Below, in pieces: positions 1 to 8,187 of a DNA stretch of 34,089 nucleotides (position 1 is its first letter; each line of letters begins with the position of its first letter). The position numbers were made by a program, and so were the translations under genes. The notes beneath the pieces were generated by a model, which made no database searches, had not been told where the DNA came from, and was given only the letters and a program-made list of their open reading frames with translations. The DNA comes from Planctomycetaceae bacterium (GTDB lineage Bacteria; Planctomycetota; Planctomycetia; Planctomycetales; Planctomycetaceae), in assembly GCA_900299185.1 (NCBI GenBank), contig OMIV01000380.1, positions 1 to 34,089 on the forward strand, read 5' to 3'.

Positions 1-66
1 AGACAACATGTTGAGCCTTCCGTGGCAGGAGTGGAAAACCGACCTCTATCCCATACTCCTCTCTAA
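1..66 (+). CDS. C-terminal tail of an upstream gene (partial)
   Basis: Frame 1 is open from the first base and stops with TAA at 64-66, giving 21 residues that end in a Pro/His/Thr-containing tail. The A of this stop is the first base of the next gene's ATG (TAATG at 64-68), an arrangement typical of translational coupling. Nothing in 21 residues identifies the product. The open frame is short enough to be chance, so the call rests mainly on the stop-start overlap. Confidence 0.35.
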   Translation, partial: RQHVEPSVAGVENRPLSHTPL

Positions 67-587
67 TGTCCACACGGCCTAGTCAGGACTACCTTGATCA
101 TCAAAAGATTGCGGTAAATGGCTATCAAGAATTCTTAAATGAAGGCAGCCGCTTCGAGGCCATCAATCGCACGCTCGACATTCAGATGCAGGCGATCGTG
201 AATGGCACTTGTCCAACGGATGCGTCCTACTGCCCGCCTGGGGAAGATCGCAAATCCGCCAGTAGTTCGAGTGCTGGGAAAACACCGACCCCAAAGAAGC
301 AGGACAGCGGCTCTCAACCAATGCCTGCCACGAAACCAGCCCCGGCACCACAGCCGCCTATGGACCCTCAGGATTCAAGCACGAATCCGTCTCCAGCGAC
401 CCCAGCAAAGTCGGCATTCCGAGACAGAGACAGCGGACTCTTTCCGCGTTCCGTTGTCTTGCCGGAGATACCCGCGCCTCAAGCTGCTGGTGACGCGAGT
501 ATCCAGCAGATGAGCTTCCAGAAGCCGGCTGCCAAAGTGAAGTCGTCGGTGCCCTTGACGCCGGCAGCTCCACGACGAGTGAAGTAG
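66..587 (+). CDS. Proline-rich protein of unknown function
   Basis: I do not recognise this 173-residue protein. Residues 1 to about 60 look folded and mostly helical, with two cysteines near residues 49 and 56. From about residue 60 to the end it is rich in Pro, Ser, Ala, Lys and Gln, so it is probably disordered. There is no signal peptide or membrane segment. The ATG overlaps the stop of the preceding frame, so it is probably the last gene of an operon entering from the left. A strong hairpin at 622-654 follows. The ordered head with a long proline-rich tail could suit a periplasmic or scaffold role, but this is a guess. Confidence 0.55.
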   Translation: MSTRPSQDYLDHQKIAVNGYQEFLNEGSRFEAINRTLDIQMQAIVNGTCPTDASYCPPGEDRKSASSSSAGKTPTPKKQDSGSQPMPATKPAPAPQPPMDPQDSSTNPSPATPAKSAFRDRDSGLFPRSVVLPEIPAPQAAGDASIQQMSFQKPAAKVKSSVPLTPAAPRRVK

Positions 588-621
588 CCGGACAACTCAA
601 AACTCGACGCGTCTACTGAAT

Positions 622-660
622 GCGGCCTGCTCGGACTTTGTTCGAGCAGGCCGCGTTTGT
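622..660. terminator. Strong hairpin between convergent genes
   Basis: A perfect 12-bp stem (622-633 with 643-654, arm GCGGCCTGCTCG) encloses a 9-base loop and is followed by GTTTGTT on the plus strand. It lies between the end of the plus-strand gene at 587 and the end of the minus-strand gene at 806. It probably ends transcription of the plus-strand gene. The U-tract is short. Confidence 0.7.
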
Positions 661-805
661 TCAGGGGCGAAGGTGCTTGCGGTTCCTCGGTCGTTCAAAA
701 AGTCGAGCGTCGACTGCTCGTCGCGGCGACTAATGATCGTTTGAATTTAAGTGACAAATCTTTCAATCGATGCTCTGTGAGTCACGACTGCGGGCATCGA
801 GTTGC

Positions 806-3800
806 TCACTCTTTCGTGATGGTTTCGTCGAGGTTCAGGACGAGGTTGGCGAGGTTGGCCCAAGCGGCGAATTGGGGTTGGGGGATCGCTTCAGGGAGCG
901 GGGATGCTCCAATGGTGAGCAACGTCTGAGCGGCATCCGGATGCGTGGTGAAGTGGCTCAGCGATCGGGTCAGGATTGGGAGTAGCACTGTTTTGTCTGC
1001 GTCAGTGGCAGGGCGGTTCGTGCAGGATTGGATGAGCAACGAGAGCCGCGCTTCGTCGGTTGGAGCGGGTGATTTGAGGACTCGCGCGGCGAGGTTTCGT
1101 GCGGCTTCGATGTAGGTGGGGTCGTTTAGCAACACCAAAGCTTGGAGCGGTGTGTTGGTACGGGCTCGGCGCATCACGCAGGTTTCTCGATCGGGAGCAT
1201 CGAACGAGATCATCGTGGGGGGCGGGCAGGTTCGCTTCCAGAATGTGTACATGCCGCGGCGGTAAAGGTCTTCGCCGGTGCTCGGCTTGTAGACCGCTCG
1301 GCGTTCGACCGAGACGTCTTGCCACAATCCGTCGGGCTGATACGGCATGACACTGGGGCCGCCGAGCTTGCGACTTAAGAGGCCGCTGACAAAGAGTGCT
1401 TGGTCACGAATTGCTTCGGCAGAGAGCCTCACTCGGGGACCGCGTGCAAGCATGGCGTTCTTCGGGTCTCGTTCGAGCATATCTGGCGTGATGCGGGATG
1501 ACTGACGGTAGGTCGCACTGAGGACGATGCGTTTGAGTGTCGCGCGAATGTTCCAAACGCGACTGTTCTCCGAGTTCATGTCAGATGATGTGGAGGATGG
1601 GCTGGAGTTTGGACGCTCTGATTGCAATCGCCCCTCACCCCCGGCCCCTCCCCCCAGAGGGGCGAGGGGAGAATTTGTTTGCGGCGCGGCGAATTCGAGG
1701 GCGAGCCAATCAAGCAATTCGGGATGAGTCGGCCATGTGCCTTGAGAGCCGAAGTCCTCGACGGTCTCTACAAGGCCCTGCCCAAACAGCATTTGCCACC
1801 AGCGATTTACGGTGACTCGCGCGGTCAGCGGATGATTTGGATCTGTCAGCCATTGGGCCAGACCCAACCGGTTGGCGGGGGCTCCATCAGGAAGAGCCGA
1901 GAGAGTCGCCGGAACACCGGCCGACACCTTTTCGGTTGGGGCGTCGTATTGGCCGCGTCGCAAAATGAATGCGTCGCGAGGCTGCGGAAGCTCTTGCATG
2001 ATCATCGTTGTGACGGACTTGGCTTCGAGCGAGGAGATGGACGCGGTGAGTTTGTCATCATCTGATTTGAGGCGGCGATACTCGTCGTCGACCTGTTCCA
2101 AGTAATGTCGCTTCACCGCTTCAGTCTGCACTGCGGTGCGTTCTGTCACCGGCAATTTGAGGACGGCCGCGAGCCCGCTGGCCGGAACTTGGCCTTGTCT
2201 TAATGCGGCGATGTCGGTTGGGGACAACACAAAGTCATAGACTCGGAAGTCCGCTACTTGTCCCTGGAACGGGATTGATGAGAGTCGCTGGCCGATGCGG
2301 AAGGGCTTGTCGGTTTGCAGCGTGTCTTTGAGCGAGTCGTTCATGATGTCGATCGCCATCGCTTGGCCGTCGACAAGCAGCTTTAGTCCCGCGGCTTTGC
2401 TGGAACCGTCATAGCTCACCGCGATGTGATGCCACGCGTTGGGCTTCATCGCGTCTTTGGTTTGAACCTTGATCGCGTTATTGGGCCAGGTGTTGACGAG
2501 ATGCACGGCGAGCTTGCCGCTTTCAATGTTGCAGTCGTAACCACGAAAGGCGGCGGCATCATCCATCTTTGAATAGAGGCACATCGCGCCGTGGCCAGTT
2601 GGGTTGATCCAGGCTGCGATGGTGAACGGTGTGAGTCGATCAAACGCAGCTACTGCTCCGACTTCGATGTTGGTCTTGCCGTCAAATTGAAATGCCGGGC
2701 CCAGATCGGTCGTTAGCCAGTTGGCTTTGCCGTGGAGTTTTCCTGACAGTCGTGGTTCGTTGCTTGGTGTGGCGGTAGCTGTTGCGTCGGCTGATGAGTT
2801 CACGCTGGCGTTGGTGGTGCGCGGTCGAGTGAGTTCTCGATTTGCGTAACGGACTTCGTTTCCGTCCTTCGCATCAAAGGGCACGTGCAACTTCACACCA
2901 TTGGTCAGCTTGGCGAGATCGTCTGTCGTGAGTCCTCGTTCCCAGGCCGCGATTGTCTCGACGGTGATGGCGTTTAATCGAGCCATGAGTCGGACGGCAA
3001 GTTGCTCGCGCTCGGCCTTCACGTTGGCGAGTTCGTCGCGGAATCGTTTGGGTAAGACCTTCATGAAAGGCTCGGCGGGTGCTCCCGAGTTGTACCCCAC
3101 GGTCTTGTCAGGCACGTTGTTGAAGAATGCGAAGAAGCGGTAGTAGTCGCGCTGAGACAGCGGGTCGTACTTGTGGTCGTGGCAACGAGCGCATTGCATC
3201 GACAGTCCGAGGAAGACGCTGGCAGTCGTGTGGACTCGGTCAGCGACGTACTCAACCCGGTACTCCTCGGGAATGATGCCGCCTTCGGTTGTGATGACAT
3301 GATTGCGATTGAAGCCTGTGGCAATCAGTTGCTCGGTAGTGGGATTCGGCAATAGGTCGCCAGCAAGTTGCTCGGTGATAAACCGATCAAAGGGCATGTT
3401 CTGGCGGAAGGCATCAATGACCCAATCTCGCCACGGCCACATCGTGCGGTCTTCGTCGTTGTTGTAGCCGTTAGTGTCGGCGTACCGCGCAAGATCCAGC
3501 CACATCATGGTGAGCCGCTCGGCATAGGCATCGGAATCCAAGAGCCGGTCGATGGCAGCTTCATAGGCGGCGTCGAGCGAGTTCTTTTGAATGTCCTGTT
3601 GAAACCTTTGCATGTCCTCGATGGATGGTGGCAGACCTGTGAGGTCGAGCGACACTCGACGCAGCAATGTTGCCGGATCGGCGGCAGGAGAAGGTTTGAG
3701 TCCTTCGGCTTCGAGCCGCGCCAGCACGAAGCGATCGATCTCGTTGCGAACCCACTGCGAGTTCTTAACGGCCGGCAACTCGGGGCGAGTCGGTGCGACG

Positions 3801-4189
3801 AACGCCCAGTGTTGTTGGTACTCCGCACCTTGTTCGATCCAACGTTTGAGGATTGCTTGCTCGGCGGCCGAGACCTTCTTGTTCGTCGATGGTGGCGGCA
3901 TGACTTCGTGAGGGTCATGGCTGGCGATGCGCTTGAGAAGCTCACTTTGCTCGGGCTTACCGGGAACGATGGCGGTCTTGTCTGATTCGAGTTTTGCGAT
4001 CGCTCGGTCGCGTTGATCGAGTCGCAAGTTGGCTTGTCGAGCTTTGTCATCGAAGCCGTGACAAGCGAAGCAATGGTTAGAGAGGATCGGCCTCACATCG
4101 CGGTTGTATTGAATGGGTCGCTGTGTTTGAGCGTGGCTTGTGGTCGCCACTAGGCACCCAACGACGAACGCAAGTGAGATGTATTTCAT
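806..4189 (-). CDS. PSCyt1-DUF1549-LamG-DUF1553 cytochrome c-like protein
   Basis: This is an exported 1127-residue protein of the large planctomycete cytochrome family. A signal peptide covers residues 1-20 (cut near SHA-Q). A class I heme site, C40-F-A-C43-H44, has a candidate axial Met in the MPPP motif near residue 97; this is the PSCyt1 (planctomycete cytochrome c) domain. DUF1549 spans about 145-360 and holds a second CxxCH at 333-337. A LamG/concanavalin-like domain lies at about 480-680, and DUF1553 at about 775-1070. The family is linked by context to heteropolysaccharide breakdown in planctomycetes, but no reaction is proven. Residues of about 834-876 are a low-complexity insert absent from the usual flow of DUF1553 and partly encoded by a GC-rich palindrome. 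No clear Shine-Dalgarno precedes the ATG. It is divergent from glgC. Confidence 0.93.
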   Translation of the reverse strand: MKYISLAFVVGCLVATTSHAQTQRPIQYNRDVRPILSNHCFACHGFDDKARQANLRLDQRDRAIAKLESDKTAIVPGKPEQSELLKRIASHDPHEVMPPPSTNKKVSAAEQAILKRWIEQGAEYQQHWAFVAPTRPELPAVKNSQWVRNEIDRFVLARLEAEGLKPSPAADPATLLRRVSLDLTGLPPSIEDMQRFQQDIQKNSLDAAYEAAIDRLLDSDAYAERLTMMWLDLARYADTNGYNNDEDRTMWPWRDWVIDAFRQNMPFDRFITEQLAGDLLPNPTTEQLIATGFNRNHVITTEGGIIPEEYRVEYVADRVHTTASVFLGLSMQCARCHDHKYDPLSQRDYYRFFAFFNNVPDKTVGYNSGAPAEPFMKVLPKRFRDELANVKAEREQLAVRLMARLNAITVETIAAWERGLTTDDLAKLTNGVKLHVPFDAKDGNEVRYANRELTRPRTTNASVNSSADATATATPSNEPRLSGKLHGKANWLTTDLGPAFQFDGKTNIEVGAVAAFDRLTPFTIAAWINPTGHGAMCLYSKMDDAAAFRGYDCNIESGKLAVHLVNTWPNNAIKVQTKDAMKPNAWHHIAVSYDGSSKAAGLKLLVDGQAMAIDIMNDSLKDTLQTDKPFRIGQRLSSIPFQGQVADFRVYDFVLSPTDIAALRQGQVPASGLAAVLKLPVTERTAVQTEAVKRHYLEQVDDEYRRLKSDDDKLTASISSLEAKSVTTMIMQELPQPRDAFILRRGQYDAPTEKVSAGVPATLSALPDGAPANRLGLAQWLTDPNHPLTARVTVNRWWQMLFGQGLVETVEDFGSQGTWPTHPELLDWLALEFAAPQTNSPLAPLGGGAGGEGRLQSERPNSSPSSTSSDMNSENSRVWNIRATLKRIVLSATYRQSSRITPDMLERDPKNAMLARGPRVRLSAEAIRDQALFVSGLLSRKLGGPSVMPYQPDGLWQDVSVERRAVYKPSTGEDLYRRGMYTFWKRTCPPPTMISFDAPDRETCVMRRARTNTPLQALVLLNDPTYIEAARNLAARVLKSPAPTDEARLSLLIQSCTNRPATDADKTVLLPILTRSLSHFTTHPDAAQTLLTIGASPLPEAIPQPQFAAWANLANLVLNLDETITKE
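1629..1670. repeat. GC-rich palindromic element inside a coding region
   Basis: Two nested stems are visible: inner 1644-1650 with 1657-1663 (GCCCCTC/GAGGGGC) and outer 1631-1636 with 1664-1669 (CCCCTC/GAGGGG). On the minus strand it is read in frame as SPLAPLGGGAGGEG within the DUF1553 domain. Its composition and shape are unlike the surrounding gene and resemble REP-type dispersed palindromes. Only one copy is in this window, so the repeat nature is inferred. Confidence 0.6.
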
Positions 4190-4443
4190 GTCGATGACTC
4201 GGATGAGAACTGGTAGTGAAACCGACCGTGAATGAGTCGGAGCCGATAGCGTAAAGCGCGATTGATGACTCGTCCCGCGATGGGCTCAATGCGGCAAACA
4301 TGAATGAGGCGTTGTCGCGTTGATTGTTTGCGCGAGGACTCGTTCATGCGGACGTTGTGTGAATGCGCTGAAGCTCACAGAATCGACTGACGCGAGTTGA
4401 GTAGCCTGATCGCTCGCCGTGTCGCGTAAAGAGTTTGTCGTTC

Positions 4444-4449
4444 AAGGAG
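4444..4449 (+). promoter_or_regulatory. Ribosome binding site that sets the glgC start
   Basis: AAGGAG lies 5 bases before GTG 4455. The codons that follow give the standard GlgC N-terminus (MKNVLTLILAGGKGTR). The longer ATG frame from 4419 would bury this site and add 12 residues not expected in the family. Confidence 0.7.
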
Positions 4450-4454
4450 TGATT

Positions 4455-5687
4455 GTGAAAAACGTGCTGACCTTGATTCTGGCTGGTGGCAAAGGCACTC
4501 GACTGGAACCGTTGACTCGTGATCGAGCGAAACCCGCAGTGCCGTTTGGCGGCCAATATCGCATCATCGACTTCACACTTTCGAACTGCATCAACAGCAA
4601 CCTGCGACACATCTTGTTGTTGACTCAATATCGAGCCGCCAGTCTCGATCGACACATCGGTCTGGGGTGGAGCTTCCTGCATCGACCGTTGGATGAGTTC
4701 ATTGAGATTCTGCCGCCTCAACAGCGAGTCAACGAAGAGTGGTATCGAGCCACGGCCGATGCCGTTTACCAAAACATCTACACCATCGAGCAACATCCTG
4801 CGGACTACATCGTCATCTTGGCTGGCGATCACATCTACAAGATGGACTACTCGGACATGATCCGAGCTCACATCGAAGCCGAGTCTGTAGCGACGATCGC
4901 GTGCTTGCCGGTGCCATTGGATCAATGCGATCAGTTTGGAGTCATTGAGACTGACTCCGATATGCGCATCACCGGTTTCAAAGAGAAGCCTGCATCGACC
5001 AATCCGATGCCTGACAACCCGAACTGCTTCTTGGCTTCGATGGGCATCTATGTCTTCAATCGGGACTACCTCTTAGGTCGTTTGTGCGAGGACGCTGCTG
5101 ATCGCAACAGCTCGCACGACTTCGGCAAGAACATCATTCCGTCGATGATTAAGAAGCATCCGGTGTTGGCTTACCCGTTCCGTGATCGCAACACAGGTAA
5201 GACAAATTACTGGCGCGACGTCGGCACGTTGGATGCGTATTACGAAGCCAACATGGACCTCGTCTCGATTAAGCCCGAGCTGGATCTCTATGACCGTTCG
5301 TGGCCCATTCACACTTACTGTCCTTCGTTGCCGCCGGTGAAGACGGTGTTCTCGGACTTTGTGGGTCCAGAACCGCGTGTTGGTCGCGCGACAGGTAGCA
5401 TGGTCTGTGCGGGCTGCATCATTTCGGGAGGATCGGTCGATCGCTCGATCTTGGGACATAACGTGCGTGTGAATAGTTGGGCTCAGGTTGAAGAGTCGAT
5501 CTTGCTGCAAGGCGTGCAAGTGGGACGTGCTTCCAAAATTCGCCGCGCGATCATCGAGAAGAATGTTCGCATCCCCGAAGGCATCGAGATTGGTTTCGAT
5601 CCGAAGATGGATCTCGCAAACGGTCTGACTGTGACCGAGTCTGGCGTTGTGATTGTCCCGACTGATGCGTTCTCTCACTTTGTGTGA
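4455..5687 (+). CDS. glgC: Glucose-1-phosphate adenylyltransferase (ADP-glucose pyrophosphorylase)
   Basis: GlgC makes ADP-glucose and pyrophosphate from ATP and glucose 1-phosphate, the committed and usually allosteric step of bacterial glycogen synthesis in the cytoplasm. The 410-residue product has the nucleotide-binding signature GGKGTRLEPLTRDRAKPAVP (residues 11-30). It also has the conserved SNCINS segment near 43-48, GDHIYKMDY at about 124-132 and WRDVGT before the C-terminal left-handed beta-helix. The length is normal and no domain is missing. GTG 4455 is chosen as start; an in-frame ATG at 4419 is possible. No glgA, glgB or glgP is nearby, so it is an isolated pathway gene. The gene is divergent from the cytochrome protein across a gap of about 265 bases in which I see no clear operator. 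Confidence 0.96.
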   Translation: MKNVLTLILAGGKGTRLEPLTRDRAKPAVPFGGQYRIIDFTLSNCINSNLRHILLLTQYRAASLDRHIGLGWSFLHRPLDEFIEILPPQQRVNEEWYRATADAVYQNIYTIEQHPADYIVILAGDHIYKMDYSDMIRAHIEAESVATIACLPVPLDQCDQFGVIETDSDMRITGFKEKPASTNPMPDNPNCFLASMGIYVFNRDYLLGRLCEDAADRNSSHDFGKNIIPSMIKKHPVLAYPFRDRNTGKTNYWRDVGTLDAYYEANMDLVSIKPELDLYDRSWPIHTYCPSLPPVKTVFSDFVGPEPRVGRATGSMVCAGCIISGGSVDRSILGHNVRVNSWAQVEESILLQGVQVGRASKIRRAIIEKNVRIPEGIEIGFDPKMDLANGLTVTESGVVIVPTDAFSHFV

Positions 5688-5699
5688 CCGCACTTGATG

Positions 5700-5745
5700 G
5701 CGGCTTCGCTGACCGCGCTCCGTCGAGTGCTGTCAGCGAAGCCGC
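5700..5745. terminator. Hairpin after glgC
   Basis: A perfect 14-bp stem (5700-5713 with 5732-5745) with an 18-base loop starts 13 bases after the glgC stop. There is no T-tract on either side, so it may act in 3'-end protection or be a dispersed palindrome rather than a classic intrinsic terminator. The rest of the gap up to 5953 shows nothing I can name. Confidence 0.5.
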
Positions 5746-5953
5746 TGAAGCTGTCTCACTTGCTAGCGGACGTGCCTTTGTTCGACACGTTCGTTGCTCT
5801 CGTTGAGCGATCGTCGACAACGACTTGCTAGAACTATTCGTGTAGTTTCTCTGCCAATGCTCTGCAGTAGAACCGCTTGGATGTCGAAGCTCACGCGACG
5901 AATCGCCGTTTTGTTTCTCGACCACCACTCAGAAGCCAGAAGAACCGTTAGTC

Positions 5954-6880
5954 ATGCCTCAAGCGTGCCGCATCTCAATTACGACGGGTCCCGAACGGGG
6001 AAAGGTCTTCGAGATCGACGACGAACTAGTGCATATCGGTCGGTCGGCTGAAAATCAGATTGTGCTCGACGATCCCAGTCTCTCGGACCATCACGCCAGC
6101 GTCCTGCGGAAGAACGGGCGGTTTGCGATCTATCGTTCGGGAGCGGGCGAAGTTCAGGTGGACGGTGCTGAGATTCCGACGGAGAAATGGATCTGGCTGC
6201 CTCAAAGTGTGAGGTTGCAATTCGGTCGTCGCACGTCGGGGCAACTGACCTATGAAGAGTACACCGGCCCTGACGGTCAGCCTGCAGAGGCTCCTGTTGT
6301 CGAATTTGAAACAGCATCGGGCGAGGGTGAGTCATCAAATTCAGAAGAAGCTGTTGTCGGAACCAAGAAGAAGGTCGAGAAGAAGAAGCGCAAGCGGCAA
6401 GTCGCGCGATTCATTACCGATCAAGGTGATCCGCTGGTCGAGTTAGGAGCAAACGGCCAACTGCCCGAGCTGGCTTTGCAAGAAGGCCAAGCGGGACGCG
6501 AACGCTCGGCCAAACCGAAGGAGACGAACCCGGTTGTGCTTTATGCCGTGTTGTCGTTGTCCTTTTTGATGACCGTGGCCTTACTCCTGCTCGATAACGG
6601 CGTCGAGTCTCGAAGAGAGCTTTCGAAGGCCGAGGCGCGACGCAAGATCGCGACTTACTATGGCCGCGAAAGCGATGACTTGAAGTCGTACCAATTGGCG
6701 CTACGTGCGGCTCATTTGGCTCACTCACGAAACGACCGCCGGACCGAGTTGCAGGAGTACCGTCACGTGTTGGATGCACTCACAGCAGAGGATGCCAATC
6801 AACACATCGGGCTGACCGGGCACTTTGAGTCCGACAAAGAACTCAAACGACTCATTGGGATCATCATCAGTAACGAATGA
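5954..6880 (+). CDS. FHA-domain protein with one transmembrane segment
   Basis: This 308-residue protein begins with a forkhead-associated domain (about residues 5-95), a fold that binds phosphothreonine peptides. The conserved Gly-Arg-Ser is at 29-31 and Ser-x-x-His at 43-46. A charged linker follows, with a Lys/Arg-rich run at about 138-149. Residues of about 193-213 form a single hydrophobic helix, and the last 95 residues are helical and polar. The topology fits an inner-membrane protein with the FHA domain in the cytoplasm and the C-terminus outside. The partner kinase is not in the window. The ATG has only a weak purine-rich site upstream. Confidence 0.85.
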   Translation: MPQACRISITTGPERGKVFEIDDELVHIGRSAENQIVLDDPSLSDHHASVLRKNGRFAIYRSGAGEVQVDGAEIPTEKWIWLPQSVRLQFGRRTSGQLTYEEYTGPDGQPAEAPVVEFETASGEGESSNSEEAVVGTKKKVEKKKRKRQVARFITDQGDPLVELGANGQLPELALQEGQAGRERSAKPKETNPVVLYAVLSLSFLMTVALLLLDNGVESRRELSKAEARRKIATYYGRESDDLKSYQLALRAAHLAHSRNDRRTELQEYRHVLDALTAEDANQHIGLTGHFESDKELKRLIGIIISNE

Positions 6881-6930
6881 CGTGAGCTGCTTGGTCCTAA
6901 TCTGAAATGACGAGGAAGAGTCATCTTGGA

Positions 6931-6986
6931 ACCGCCGCGCTGGCGGTCGGTTGTTCTCGGCGAGCGTTGTCGCGAAAACGCTCGCC
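6931..6986. repeat. Two tandem hairpins
   Basis: The first hairpin pairs 6931-6936 with 6942-6947 (ACCGCC/GGCGGT). The second pairs 6959-6968 with 6977-6986 (GGCGAGCGTT/AACGCTCGCC). They lie between the FHA gene and the dehydrogenase. They could terminate transcription of the FHA gene, but no T-tract follows. The paired layout matches the twin-hairpin elements at 8114-8171 and 10976-11042, with different arm sequences. Confidence 0.5.
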
Positions 6987-7056
6987 ACTCCACTCTTAAG
7001 GCCCCAGTTCATGTGGGCTGATTAACGAAGCGTTTCCACTTAAGGATGTCCTGCTG

Positions 7057-8085
7057 ATGCAAGCGATTCAGTTCCTGAAGCCGAAGTCCATTCATGTCAT
7101 TGACGTGCCCGAGCCAGCCGAGCCAGGGCCTGGCGATGCTGTTGTTCGAGTTCATCGAGTTGGCATCTGTGGCACGGATTACTCGGGGTATCTCGGCAAG
7201 ATGCCGTTCTTCAGCTACCCGCGCATTCCGGGGCATGAGCTGGGCGTGGAAGTGGTTGCGGTCGGGCCGGACGTCGCCAAAGTGAAGGTCGGCGATCATT
7301 GTTCCGTCGAGCCTTATATCAATTGTCAGAAGTGTTACTCCTGCGAACGCGGCCACACCAACTGCTGCGAGAATCATCAGACTTTGGGCGTGCATTGCGA
7401 TGGTGGTTTGCGACCGCTCTTCACTGTGCCAGCTCGCAAGCTGCATGTGTCGCGGCGGCTGTCGTTTGAGCAACTGGCACTCGTCGAGACGTTGGCGATT
7501 GGCTGCCATGCCATTGATCGTGCGGCTCCGAATGGCCAAGAAACGGTGCTCATTATCGGAGCAGGGCCGATTGGTCTTTCGGCGCTGGAGTTCGCGCGGG
7601 TCGCTCGGGCGCGTGTCATTGTCATGGACATGAACGAGCAACGTCTGGCGTTTGTTCGTGAGCAGATGGGGATTTCTGACACCATCTTGGCCAAGGGCGA
7701 TGGCGAAGAGTTGAAGCAACTGCAAGAGATGACTGGCGGCAAGTTGGCTGACGTGGTTGTGGACGCGACCGGCAGCAATCAGTCGATGAGTCAGTGTTTG
7801 CAGTACGCGGCCTTCGCTGGGCGAGTGGTCTTCGTCGGCATTACGACTAACGAGCTGCAGTTCCCGCATGCTCCGATCATGCATCGTCGCGAGCTGACGT
7901 TGCTGGCCAGTCGCAACGCGCTGTCAGCCGACTTCTCACGCATCATCAGCTTGATCGAATATCAGCGCATCGACACTCGCCCGTGGATCTCGCACCAAGC
8001 TCACTTCACGGACTTGGCTTCGGTCTTCCCTGAATGGCTCAAACCAGAATCGCGAGTCATCAAGGCGATCGCGTCGGTGTCGTAG
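7057..8085 (+). CDS. Zinc-dependent medium-chain alcohol/sugar dehydrogenase
   Basis: This 342-residue protein belongs to the zinc MDR family (threonine, sorbitol and galactitol dehydrogenases). It oxidises a secondary alcohol with NAD(P)+. Catalytic zinc ligands are visible as C38 (in GICGTD), H60-E61 (GHE) and E144. The structural zinc lobe has C90, C93, C96 and C104. The Rossmann motif GAGPIG is at 168-173, and an acidic residue at the end of the second strand (D191) favours NAD+ over NADP+. The substrate cannot be read from the sequence. The nearby rhamnulokinase and KDPG-type aldolase suggest a sugar or sugar-acid dehydrogenase. An AAGGA site lies 10 bases upstream of the ATG. It is likely a single-gene unit. 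Confidence 0.9.
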   Translation: MQAIQFLKPKSIHVIDVPEPAEPGPGDAVVRVHRVGICGTDYSGYLGKMPFFSYPRIPGHELGVEVVAVGPDVAKVKVGDHCSVEPYINCQKCYSCERGHTNCCENHQTLGVHCDGGLRPLFTVPARKLHVSRRLSFEQLALVETLAIGCHAIDRAAPNGQETVLIIGAGPIGLSALEFARVARARVIVMDMNEQRLAFVREQMGISDTILAKGDGEELKQLQEMTGGKLADVVVDATGSNQSMSQCLQYAAFAGRVVFVGITTNELQFPHAPIMHRRELTLLASRNALSADFSRIISLIEYQRIDTRPWISHQAHFTDLASVFPEWLKPESRVIKAIASVS

Positions 8086-8113
8086 GCTTGGGCTCATAGC
8101 CGCAATCAACGTG

Positions 8114-8171
8114 GAGCACGTTCCCATCGTGCTCGTCTTGTTGAATCGTGGCACGTTGAAAACGTGCCACG
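8114..8171. repeat. Twin-hairpin intergenic element, copy 1
   Basis: The first hairpin pairs GAGCACG 8114-8120 with CGTGCTC 8128-8134. The second is a perfect 11-bp stem, 8147-8157 with 8161-8171 (CGTGGCACGTT/AACGTGCCACG), around GAA. The order, core sequence (GTGGAGCACGTT, then GCACGTTGAAAACGTGC) and spacing recur at 10976-11042. It lies between convergent genes, so it may also stop transcription. Confidence 0.7.
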
Positions 8172-8187
8172 TGAAGAATCACAGCGA

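Noticed and set aside
7009-7884. Minus-strand open frame of 291 codons opposite the zinc dehydrogenase
   Set aside because: Shadow frame rich in His, Arg and Gln with no fold-like pattern; the plus-strand gene has all zinc ligands.
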